Part shown: piece after piece, positions 33,341 to 41,460 of the stretch | Position numbering within the stretch: the stretch's first letter is position 1 | Layout of the letters: each line of letters starts with the position of its first letter | Assembly: GCA_934463035.1 (NCBI GenBank) | Contig: CAKSIG010000004.1 | Span: forward strand, 124,001 to 188,000 | DNA: 64,000 nucleotides | DNA from: an uncultured Eubacteriales bacterium | GTDB taxonomy: Bacteria; Bacillota; Clostridia; Oscillospirales; Acutalibacteraceae | Direction of reading: 5' to 3' | Notes under the pieces: model-generated | Told to the model about the DNA's origin: nothing | The model's database searches: none | The model's input: only the letters and a program-made list of their open reading frames with translations | Made by a program: the position numbers and the translations under genes

Positions 33341-35965
33341 TCATTTTTTGAACGTGAAATAATTAATGCTCATTGTGCTTCTCGGCGCCTCGGTTCTTAT
33401 GAAAATTTTAAACTCGTGCTGACCCTTTGAAAACGGTATTATCTGCGGTGCGCTTGTCACCCACTTCTTCGGCAAATGAGGGTCTTTCGGGTCGTCCTCG
33501 TTCCACTCGGCAGACTCAAATTCGGGGCTTATCCCCTCTACCGTACAGGTCTTAACACCGTCAATTAAAACTTCCATATAGGAAGAAGACTTCTCGGCGG
33601 CAAAGCGAACACAAAACTCATATTGACCCGACTCTTCAACATCAACTGTGTATGAAACAAAGCAATCGTTACCGCGCATATCCTTTTCAAGACGGCGCAC
33701 GTTCTGTCCTCCGCCCTCGTCGCTGCATTCTTCTATACCCGCAAACGTATGTGATACAGCATTCAGTTTAAGCGCTGAAATTTTTGAAGTGCCTGACGCG
33801 GATATTTTATTTATAGGTCCGAAATCGGCATTTTTAAACCTATTAGTATGCATTATTGTATCCAAAACGTAGCGCGCGGATTTTTCAAGCTCCTCACGGC
33901 TTAAATTATGCAAAACCGCCGTTTGTATCGCGAGTTCTATTTCATCAGGGTATCCGAACGGCATTTTGATATTGTTGCCCGCCTTTATTTCCTCAAATAA
34001 ATGCGAATCGGTGCGCCAATCGGTCATAACTACGCCCTCATAGCCCCACTCGTCACGCAGTATTCCCGTAATTGCGCCGTAGTTACTGCTTGAACGGATA
34101 TTGTTTACAAGGTTATATGAGGTCATCAGACACAGCGGTTTGCTTTCCTTTACTGCTATTTCAAAACCTTTGAGGTATATTTCACGCAGCGCTCTTTCGG
34201 AAACGACGCTGTTGCTGAAAATTCTCATACGCTCCTGATTGTTGCACATAAAGTGTTTTATTGTTGCGGCAATTCCCATTGCCTGAATACCCCTTACTAT
34301 TCCCGCGGCGCATTTGCCTGAAATAAGCGGGTCCTCAGAAAAATATTCAAAATTCCTGCCGCATAGAGGGTCGCGGTGTATGTTGAGAGCAGGCGCTAAC
34401 AAAATATCTATGTTGTGCTGCTTGCACTCCTTGCCCATTGCGGCACCCACAAGCTCGCACATATTGCTGTTCCACGTGCAGGCAAGCAGTGTTGCGCAGG
34501 GAAAGCAGGTAGTTGCCGTAGATACGCGCAGTCCCGCAGGCCCGTCAGCTGTTTGGGCGTTTGGTATTCTTCTTGCAAAATTGTTACCCATTCCCGCAGT
34601 GCCCCTTGGGACGGCAGGTGGCTGCGCCATAGAAAGATTTATCATCTCCTCTACGCTTAATTCTCTTATAAAATCGTCTAAGGTCAACTTTTCATTTTTT
34701 ACGTCATACAACGTGTGGTTTCCGTGCTTTTCGCGCAATAATTCTAATTCAATCGGATAACATTCACCCGATTTTTTCCTTGATAGGCGTTGGTCGAACC
34801 ACTTATTTTTTAACTTTTTGCCGTTTTGGTTCAAGCGCGACGGCAACTCACACGAAAGTTTTAATGATGTCGCAAATACCGTTTCGTCATCTTCTAAGGT
34901 CATACTGCCGCAGTTTTTGAGTTTGCGTATGTTCTCACCCAAATAAAATTGATATTCGCCCCTTGAAATAATAAACGAAGCATTGCTTTCGTCAAAATAG
35001 GCAAGATCGCTTTTGTTTATTTTAATCGTAACCGATTCGCTTTCGCTCGGTTGCAAGAGTTTTGTTTTATGAAAGCCTTTAAGTTCTAAGCGAGGTCTTC
35101 CCTGCTTGATTTCAGGCGATTTTACATATATCTGAACAACATCTTTTCCTGCATAATCACCTGTGTTTTTTACGATGAAAGAGATGCTGATATTTTCCGA
35201 ATTTTCAGTATTTTTAATCTCCGATATTTCAAAATCGGTGTATGACAGACCGTGTCCGAAAGGAAACGCAACCTTTTCATTGGCGCCGGGTATTGTTTCA
35301 AAATAACGGTAACCAACATAAACGTCTTCTTCATAATAAACCGTATCCGAAAAAATGTGGTGATTTTCGGCGCACGGATAATCATTGTAGTCAAATGCCA
35401 ATGTGTCTGTAAGATGTCCGCTTGGATTTATCTTTCCGCTTATTATATCGCCTACTGCATTTCCGCCTTCCATACCTGGCAGCCATACTAAGAGTATAGC
35501 CGATACTTTGCTGTATTTGCGGACAAAGTTCATATTTATCGGCTCCGCAATATTAAGTATTACAATTATATCCTTAAAATTTGAACGTTGCAGAGATGCA
35601 AAGAGAGCCTTTTCGCTGTCACTTAAATTGAATTCTTCAATGCTTCTGTCCCAAAACTCTCCCGAATTGCGTGAAATTACAACCAAGGCTGTCCTTGTTT
35701 CCTTTGCAACGAGGTTCATTTCCTCCTCAGGCATTGATTCTTTTTCGCAAACAAGCGTAATCCCCGAATTTTTTAAACCTTCGGGTATGCCGACGCTGTA
35801 ACGGCTGTTCACATTTCCCGAACCGAAACCGCTTTTGTTATATTTGAACTGTCCGTCGCCGAGGACTGCTATTTTTTCACCATCTTTAAGCGGCAAAATG
35901 CCGTTGTTCCTTAAAAGTACAATGCCTTCCTCTGCCGCCTTGCGTGAAATGCTTATATTATCCAT
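33341..35965 (-). CDS. GH3 beta-glucosidase with permuted domain order
   Basis: 874 residues, no signal peptide, so cytoplasmic. Domain order: GH3 C-terminal (alpha/beta sandwich) domain first (about 1-215, with AAEEGIVLLRNNGILPLK and acid/base region SRNSGEFWDRS), fibronectin-III-like domain (~255-355), then the TIM barrel (~420-700) with TADGPAGLR, NIHRDPLCGRNFEYFSEDP, IKHFMCNNQE and the nucleophile Asp in GVVMTDWRT, and finally a CBM6-like beta-sandwich (~740-874). This reversed order is known for Ruminococcus albus and Butyrivibrio enzymes. It lies after the terminator of the long operon and probably cleaves imported glycosides. Confidence 0.92.
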   Translation of the reverse strand: MDNISISRKAAEEGIVLLRNNGILPLKDGEKIAVLGDGQFKYNKSGFGSGNVNSRYSVGIPEGLKNSGITLVCEKESMPEEEMNLVAKETRTALVVISRNSGEFWDRSIEEFNLSDSEKALFASLQRSNFKDIIVILNIAEPINMNFVRKYSKVSAILLVWLPGMEGGNAVGDIISGKINPSGHLTDTLAFDYNDYPCAENHHIFSDTVYYEEDVYVGYRYFETIPGANEKVAFPFGHGLSYTDFEISEIKNTENSENISISFIVKNTGDYAGKDVVQIYVKSPEIKQGRPRLELKGFHKTKLLQPSESESVTIKINKSDLAYFDESNASFIISRGEYQFYLGENIRKLKNCGSMTLEDDETVFATSLKLSCELPSRLNQNGKKLKNKWFDQRLSRKKSGECYPIELELLREKHGNHTLYDVKNEKLTLDDFIRELSVEEMINLSMAQPPAVPRGTAGMGNNFARRIPNAQTADGPAGLRVSTATTCFPCATLLACTWNSNMCELVGAAMGKECKQHNIDILLAPALNIHRDPLCGRNFEYFSEDPLISGKCAAGIVRGIQAMGIAATIKHFMCNNQERMRIFSNSVVSERALREIYLKGFEIAVKESKPLCLMTSYNLVNNIRSSSNYGAITGILRDEWGYEGVVMTDWRTDSHLFEEIKAGNNIKMPFGYPDEIELAIQTAVLHNLSREELEKSARYVLDTIMHTNRFKNADFGPINKISASGTSKISALKLNAVSHTFAGIEECSDEGGGQNVRRLEKDMRGNDCFVSYTVDVEESGQYEFCVRFAAEKSSSYMEVLIDGVKTCTVEGISPEFESAEWNEDDPKDPHLPKKWVTSAPQIIPFSKGQHEFKIFIRTEAPRSTMSINYFTFKK

Positions 35966-35999
35966 ATTTTTCTCCTGATATATAAATTTATAATAAACC

Positions 36000-36029
36000 C
36001 ATAGCCTCCTTCAAAAGAAAGAGGCTATG
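36000..36029 (-). terminator. Terminator closing the long glycan operon
   Basis: Perfect CATAGCCTC / GAGGCTATG stem with 12-nt loop, 12 bp after the stop of the last small peptide and before the GH3 gene; T-run is weak (GGTTTATT), so partial read-through into GH3 is possible. Confidence 0.7.
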
Positions 36030-36041
36030 ACAGTAACAGAT

Positions 36042-36158
36042 TCAGAAAACTCCGCCGCCCGGATTATCCATAAAATCTCCCGATAGGTCTTGCGCTATCG
36101 GTTCTTTCGGCTCGGTTAAAAGCGAAAATTCCGCCGTAGGTTTTGAGTATTCTTTCAT
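36042..36158 (-). CDS. Tiny peptide 1, MKxYxKPxAxFS family
   Basis: 38 residues starting MKEYSKPTAEFSLLTEP and ending DFMDNPGGGVF. AAGGAG lies 8 bp ahead of the ATG and the gap to the lipoprotein gene is 15 bp, so translation is likely. Its N-terminus matches tiny peptide 2 (36606-36746) at M-K-x-Y-x-K-P-x-A-x-F-S. Short Clostridial peptides with such a lead are widespread and mostly uncharacterised; a RiPP precursor or signal peptide is possible, but no modification enzyme is seen nearby. Confidence 0.6.
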   Translation of the reverse strand: MKEYSKPTAEFSLLTEPKEPIAQDLSGDFMDNPGGGVF

Positions 36159-36173
36159 TTAAAAATCTCCTTT

Positions 36174-36593
36174 TTACCCTACAAATCCGTTGGGTTCGGT
36201 TGTGATTTCGGCGCCGAGCCCGCTCTTTTCGGGCGTCTTAGAATCAGATGACGTGTTTTCCTTTGAGGAATTATCCGAAGCGGAGCTTGTTTTGCCGCCG
36301 CTTACCTGATTTGAGACAGCTGAGGACGGGCTTTCGGCGTTCTTTTTGCCGCCCGGCTCTTTTGTTTTATCGGTGCTGTCCGCCGAGGACGGAGAATCAA
36401 AATTACCGTTCCATTCGGAAGTAACCTCGCTTGCCTCCTTTGAAGTAAGCGATTCGGTTGATTCAATATCGTTGTACTTAGTATCAGAACTTGTTTTGTC
36501 CTTAATCTTGCCGCGGCAGGCGGTGAGAGCCACCGCCGCCGTGATAAGAAGGATCACTGCCGAAAGTACAATTTTGCAATTGATCCTGTTCAT
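36174..36593 (-). CDS. Small Ser/Thr-rich lipoprotein
   Basis: 139 residues. Lipobox LTAC with the lipidated Cys at 26, then a low-complexity, disordered chain rich in Ser, Thr, Lys, Glu (SSDTKYNDIESTESLTSKEA...) and a short end EITTEPNGFVG. No folded domain visible. Sits between the two tiny peptide genes with gaps of 12 and 15 bp, GAGGCGG before its ATG, at the end of the long operon. Could be a spacer or a substrate of the surface system; no function assigned. Confidence 0.75.
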   Translation of the reverse strand: MNRINCKIVLSAVILLITAAVALTACRGKIKDKTSSDTKYNDIESTESLTSKEASEVTSEWNGNFDSPSSADSTDKTKEPGGKKNAESPSSAVSNQVSGGKTSSASDNSSKENTSSDSKTPEKSGLGAEITTEPNGFVG

Positions 36594-36605
36594 AAATCCG
36601 CCTCG

Positions 36606-36746
36606 TTATTCATCTGTGTAATCAGGGTCGGTATAATCGTAATCGCCCCAGTTTTTTACACTTGTGTCGGTAATATCCGTGCAGATTTTTTCTTTTATAT
36701 AGCCATATTCGGAGAATATTGCTTCGGGTTTTAAATAGGATTTCAT
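36606..36746 (-). CDS. Tiny peptide 2, MKxYxKPxAxFS family
   Basis: 46 residues starting MKSYLKPEAIFSEYGYIKEK and ending with an acidic, Tyr-rich tail DYDYTDPDYTDE. A perfect TAGGAGGA Shine-Dalgarno 6 bp upstream strongly supports translation. It begins 11 bp after the SGNH gene. Its N-terminal pattern recurs in tiny peptide 1, while the tails differ completely, as expected for a conserved lead and variable core. Confidence 0.68.
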   Translation of the reverse strand: MKSYLKPEAIFSEYGYIKEKICTDITDTSVKNWGDYDYTDPDYTDE

Positions 36747-36757
36747 TTTATATCCTC

Positions 36758-39700
36758 CTATCTTTTGCTGTATGCGGCGGCATTTGCCTTGATAAATGCC
36801 TGAACTGCATTTATGTCAGCCTTTGCGCCGTCTGTGCCTGTGGTAATATACTCGCAAAGTGCGGAGTAGTTGGTTTTATCAACGGTTTTATATCCGTCAA
36901 AGTAAGCGTTTGTTCCGTCGGTGTATTCAATGTTTACACTTGCGTTGAAAACGCCGACCTTTATCATCTTAGCGGCAAGCTCGCGGCTTACGCCCTTAAC
37001 AGACTTGGAGTAGGTTGCCTTGCCTGTATTAAGCGGGCTGTAAAGTGTTTCGGAGGCACCGTCCTTGGTGTAGGTCACATAAGCCCTTGCGGAGATCTGC
37101 TGACCTGCGAGCTTATCCGACTGACTGCCGTTAAGACGTATCCAAGCGTTGCTTGTTACGCTGTTGTCGGTATAAGCGTTTGCAAGTTTAATACCGTCAA
37201 AACCTGTCTTGCCTGTTGTGGCAAGAGTAAGTTCACCGTCAAACGATGCGGTGGGTAATGCTATCATACCCGAACGGACGCTGTAACCAAGCGCTTCAAA
37301 TATTGAATTGTTGAATTTAAGCGCATACATAAGCGCGCCATTGCTATTAGCAGACGCAAGGTCAAGACCGTAAGCCTCCGCTTGGAAGTCAGGCGCCGCC
37401 TCGGCGATCAACTCGTCGATATGACCTGCGAACATTGCGCTGTACTGCTCAGCGGTCATTCTCTCGCTTGCGGGGATATTATAGAAGCTGTCGCCTAAAT
37501 ACTTCTCGTAATTGTCTGCGTATGTGAAATCATAAGCGCGTATGCTGTCGGAAACTATTGTTTCTTCAATCTTGTTGAAGAAATTGTTTACAATATACTG
37601 CGCAACCGCGCGGTTACCGTTTTCACCGAGGTGCAGCATATTGGCGCTTATAGCACCATTATCACTTGTGAAGTAATTCTTGGCGTCTGCGCTGCTCCAA
37701 TTTGCAGAAGTTTCATAGAGGTCTACAAACGCACAGCCTGTTTCAGCCTGAACTTCAAACATAAGGTCGTGAACGGGCTTAACGTCTCTTGAAGATTTTA
37801 TAGGCGCCGTCAGAACAACTGTCGGAGCGCTGTCAAGCCCTTCGAGCATTTCAACCATACGGGTAAGGGTCTTTTTGTAAAGCTCCTTGCCTGCGTCGGT
37901 CGTTACTTTATTCCAATCGTTTGTTCCGAGGTCGATGAATACGAAATCAGGCTGATAAACAGCATTTAAACGCCACATTGAGGAGTTTGCCTCGTGATAT
38001 GAACGGTAACGTGAATCGACTTCGGTGTAGCTGTTAACCAACTTCCAACCCCACTGACCGAGATTTATAAACTCATAGCCGTTTTCTGTCTTTGCGTTCA
38101 AAAGCTCGTCAACATAGTCAGGGAATGCGCTGTCGTAACCGCCGTAAATATAGCTGTCGTAAAGCTCGGTCTGAGAATCGCCGAAGTATGCAATCTTTAC
38201 CTTTTCGCTGGCACTGCCTGTATTAAGAGCAGTTATAAGAGTTGCCTTTTCGGTTGTTAAAAGCGCCTTTGTTTCAGCGTTAAGAGCGTTTAATACCTGC
38301 CACTTTGTCTCGTTTGAAACGCCCGACTTGTTATAGAAGTTTGTTTTATAGCATTCGGCATACGCGTTTGCTGTGCTGCAAGCATTCCAAGCGTCTATTA
38401 CCGACTGGTTGGCAACTATTGCAGCATAATTCGGAGCTACCGCCTCAACCTGAGCCGAGGTAAGCCCTGCGGCGGAAATTGCCGCCTGGGTCAAAGCTAT
38501 ATCCTTTGCGGTTGCGGGGGTTATAGCGTCGGCGTTGTAGTAAAGCGCGTCTGCGCCATACTCATAAATGAAATCATAGACCTTAGCTTCTGCATCCGTT
38601 CCGAGATACTGAACACAATTATCATAGTAGTGGCTGTTGTTTGCAGGAAGTGAGAAATCCGAAAGATTTGAAACTTCGCTTGCAGGAACGTTTGTGGTTG
38701 TGCCGCCTGCGAATAACAGCTTGCCGTCGTTATCGAAGAACATAAACTTATAAGCAAGATAACCGTTATCCTCGCCTGTTCCGATTACGAGTTTATAAGC
38801 GCGGTTGTAGCTTATGTTAAGATACCTGTATAATTCGGAATTGGTTGTAGCCCAACCCTGTGAATTTCTGTTGTTGTAGGACTTTATGTTGTTCGGAAGC
38901 TCGAAAGCGGGCACTTCAACCGTAGCATTATTACATCTGAAAGAGAATTCGCCGCTGTTTGTTCCGTCTGAATATTGAAGCACTGTTCCCTCAATATCAA
39001 GTGACGTTGAGGTGCTGGGTAATTTAAGCCTTGCATAGGCTTTGCTTGTGCCTTCTGCGTCATAATGCAGATAGATGTACGGGTCGTTGTTTACGCTCGG
39101 TCCGTACGGAATAACGTCAAGCGCCATATACTTAAAGCTATTGTTTTTGGCAACGTATCTGCCCATTTTACCCTGCGACTGCCACTCGGTTGAAGCGTCA
39201 AGAACGCTGTTGCCTGTGCTGAATGCTTTGGTGAGCTTTTTGCCCGAAGCGTCGCCCGAGTATGCCTTAACCGTCCAGAGCATTTCGGAATAAAATTCGT
39301 CCTCAAAGGTATCGTTTACCTTTTCAGCTTTAAACTGTGCCGACGCATTTGCGGTAAATTCCGCCCAGGTAGCGTCACCTGCAAGCTCTTTGAGTGCCAC
39401 TTCGGAAAGTGCGGCATAATCTGCGGCGAATTTCGTGTAGTCTTCACTTGTTCTGTCAATCGCGGTTCCGCTTATAACTCCGTTAATATAATCCGAATGG
39501 TCGGTTATAAATTCGGGCACGGATACGTGATTACTGAAATAGTAATCCTTGCTTTGAACATCACCCATCATTGTTTCAGGCGCGCCAACGTTAAGATAAT
39601 TATCCATTGCGTTATAGATAGGCTTAATGATATTAAGTGAAAGATTGGAAGCGTTGGCATTTAAACCGATGTTCAGTCCTTTACACGTAACGGTATTTGT

Positions 39701-41350
39701 ACCGTCGGTAACCGAAAGGTTCAAATTATAATATGTTCCTGCGCTGTTGAGTGCATACTCCAAAACATAGGTTATTTCGTTAGGGGTATATACATCGCCG
39801 TTGTAGGTGCCCAATAACAGATATCCGTTATTCTTAACGGTAAGGTTTCTGTCATCATAGCCGGTTGATGTAGTATTATTATTAATTGCTCTTATTTCAC
39901 GATAAGAATTTGTTTTGTCAAAATCGGTTATTACGTTATTGTCGTCCTTCTTTGACTGGAAGGAAATTCTCAGATCGTTATATTGGGTTGAGTTTGCCTC
40001 GCCCGGAACTTTAAGCAAAATTCTGAATCCGACGGGGACCGCATAATTACTTGTTTTAACCTCGGTAAGATCGGCAAACTTTGTTTTAATAACCAGCTTT
40101 TCGGGAGCTTCTTTAAGCGTTGTTATCTCGCTGGCGGGAACAATGCCGCTTACAACGTACTGCGCGTATGTGCGGTAGCCCGCAAATTTATCGGCGTCAT
40201 AAAGTCCGTTATCAACCAAAGCGGTTTGCTCGTCCTTTGAAAGAGAATTATATTTTGTATCAAAAGCAAGGCTTTCGTCAATAACCTTTTGAGCATTTGC
40301 GGTTGTTATATCGCTGTTTTCACTTACAGCAACCAAAGTCGGATAGTCTTTCAGAATGTCTTTAAGGCTTATCAATATATTCGCATAATTTTTGTATTCT
40401 GTCAGCTTATCAGCATCATAAAATCCGCAATCAACCAATGCTTCCTTATCGGTATCCGACAGAGTGTTATAATCGGTATTCAAAGTGTCGATTTCCGAAA
40501 TAACTTCCTGAGCGTTTGAAACGGTTATATCACTTTTTGAGCTTATTGTGCTGATAAAGTTGTGATTTGTTATAAATCCATATTGCTCGGTTGTAAGGGT
40601 GCGTTCCTCGGTATAGGTTACTTTCATACTGTAAAGCTCATAGCTGAATGAATTTCCATCAGAAAAGATTACGGGATACGGATAGTAACCGTTTGATGAG
40701 TTAGCGTAAGTATACATAGCGGTTTCATCTTCGCCGCTAACCATATATGCAGTGCCCTTAACGCCATTGCCGTTGGGAACAGTTACTGTTTTTATGAGAG
40801 ACGAATTTGAAATTTTCTTAAAATCAAATGCGGGCTCAACTGCCGCAAAAGACTGTCCGCTTGCCCACCAGCGTTTTTTAGAATCAACAGAAATGCCGCC
40901 ATTTGTAGATGGAATTCCGTTATTACCGTTATTGTAATTACCCATAAACGCAGTTCGGTTCGCATTTGACGATATTCCCGGTCTTGCCCATATCGTGTTA
41001 TAATTTACAACTGTTTCAACCTTGGTTATTGTTTTAGGGTCAAAAAATTCCTTGGTTTCAGCGTTCTTATAGGGAATCCATACGCTTCCGTTCGCATCTC
41101 CCGAACCGTCCGAATACTTAAATTGAAGTATTCCGTTCAAATTAACGTCTGTTGCTTCGGTAACGGAATAAGTACCGGTATCCTGAGCAACGATGTGATA
41201 AAATGATTCGGCTTTCATAGGAATATCTACTGTAATTTCTTTTTTGTAGGTGGTAGTGACATCCGCCTGAGTTACAAACGTTGCGGAAATACAGCCGATT
41301 GCCAAAGCGGCAGTCAACAAGACCGCTAACAGTTTTTTATACATTTTCAT
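36758..41350 (-). CDS. Large secreted SGNH esterase with duplicated surface modules
   Basis: 1,530 residues. Signal peptide to about 29 (LLAVLLTAALAIGCISATFV); module A (~30-250), also found in the protein at 45775-48009; two ~65-residue helical repeats (SNAQEVISE...ADKLTEY; TANAQKVID...ADKFAGY); a beta region with LamG-like traits (~400-1000); an SGNH hydrolase domain (~1050-1260) with GDSQTE, GQWGWK, GTNDWN and LHLGENG; and a C-terminal beta domain. Esterases of this type deacetylate plant polysaccharides. The last motif reads NMLH where DxxH is usual. AAGGAG marks ATG 41350; the GTG at 41359 overlaps it. No dockerin or anchor is visible. Confidence 0.82.
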   Translation of the reverse strand: MKMYKKLLAVLLTAALAIGCISATFVTQADVTTTYKKEITVDIPMKAESFYHIVAQDTGTYSVTEATDVNLNGILQFKYSDGSGDANGSVWIPYKNAETKEFFDPKTITKVETVVNYNTIWARPGISSNANRTAFMGNYNNGNNGIPSTNGGISVDSKKRWWASGQSFAAVEPAFDFKKISNSSLIKTVTVPNGNGVKGTAYMVSGEDETAMYTYANSSNGYYPYPVIFSDGNSFSYELYSMKVTYTEERTLTTEQYGFITNHNFISTISSKSDITVSNAQEVISEIDTLNTDYNTLSDTDKEALVDCGFYDADKLTEYKNYANILISLKDILKDYPTLVAVSENSDITTANAQKVIDESLAFDTKYNSLSKDEQTALVDNGLYDADKFAGYRTYAQYVVSGIVPASEITTLKEAPEKLVIKTKFADLTEVKTSNYAVPVGFRILLKVPGEANSTQYNDLRISFQSKKDDNNVITDFDKTNSYREIRAINNNTTSTGYDDRNLTVKNNGYLLLGTYNGDVYTPNEITYVLEYALNSAGTYYNLNLSVTDGTNTVTCKGLNIGLNANASNLSLNIIKPIYNAMDNYLNVGAPETMMGDVQSKDYYFSNHVSVPEFITDHSDYINGVISGTAIDRTSEDYTKFAADYAALSEVALKELAGDATWAEFTANASAQFKAEKVNDTFEDEFYSEMLWTVKAYSGDASGKKLTKAFSTGNSVLDASTEWQSQGKMGRYVAKNNSFKYMALDVIPYGPSVNNDPYIYLHYDAEGTSKAYARLKLPSTSTSLDIEGTVLQYSDGTNSGEFSFRCNNATVEVPAFELPNNIKSYNNRNSQGWATTNSELYRYLNISYNRAYKLVIGTGEDNGYLAYKFMFFDNDGKLLFAGGTTTNVPASEVSNLSDFSLPANNSHYYDNCVQYLGTDAEAKVYDFIYEYGADALYYNADAITPATAKDIALTQAAISAAGLTSAQVEAVAPNYAAIVANQSVIDAWNACSTANAYAECYKTNFYNKSGVSNETKWQVLNALNAETKALLTTEKATLITALNTGSASEKVKIAYFGDSQTELYDSYIYGGYDSAFPDYVDELLNAKTENGYEFINLGQWGWKLVNSYTEVDSRYRSYHEANSSMWRLNAVYQPDFVFIDLGTNDWNKVTTDAGKELYKKTLTRMVEMLEGLDSAPTVVLTAPIKSSRDVKPVHDLMFEVQAETGCAFVDLYETSANWSSADAKNYFTSDNGAISANMLHLGENGNRAVAQYIVNNFFNKIEETIVSDSIRAYDFTYADNYEKYLGDSFYNIPASERMTAEQYSAMFAGHIDELIAEAAPDFQAEAYGLDLASANSNGALMYALKFNNSIFEALGYSVRSGMIALPTASFDGELTLATTGKTGFDGIKLANAYTDNSVTSNAWIRLNGSQSDKLAGQQISARAYVTYTKDGASETLYSPLNTGKATYSKSVKGVSRELAAKMIKVGVFNASVNIEYTDGTNAYFDGYKTVDKTNYSALCEYITTGTDGAKADINAVQAFIKANAAAYSKR
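40610..41235 (-). repeat. Duplicated module-A coding segment, copy 1
   Basis: Aligns without visible gaps over most of its length with 47260-47885, offset 6,650 bp. Long identical runs occur, e.g. TACGCTTCCGTTCGCATCTC at 41081-41100 and 47731-47750. Points to a recent duplication or gene conversion between two genes of the operon. Confidence 0.78.
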
Positions 41351-41387
41351 TGCTTTCACTCCTTAAAAATTCTAAATCATATTAAAC

Positions 41388-41435
41388 ACCGTATCGGTAC
41401 GCCGAAAATCAATTCCGACGCACCGATTATACGGT
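41388..41435 (-). other. Intercistronic hairpin in the long operon
   Basis: Imperfect inverted repeat beginning ACCGTAT and ending ATACGGT in the 110-bp gap between the dockerin and SGNH genes. No T-run follows on the minus strand, so an mRNA stabiliser or processing site is likelier than a terminator. Confidence 0.5.
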
Positions 41436-41460
41436 TCAGTTAATCCTCAAAAAGTAATTC

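Noticed and set aside
33064..33430. Overlapping plus-strand open frames of 72-77 codons across the proB-GH3 gap
   Set aside because: They lie on the arms of inverted repeats, lack Shine-Dalgarno sequences and their translations look like noncoding repeat (Phe/Lys runs). Treated as part of the structured element.
36719..37258. 179-codon plus-strand frame, and many others of 60-165 codons opposite the large secreted proteins
   Set aside because: They are antisense to clearly real genes with signal peptides and domains, are Cys/Val-rich without ribosome sites, and arise from codon bias of the sense strand.
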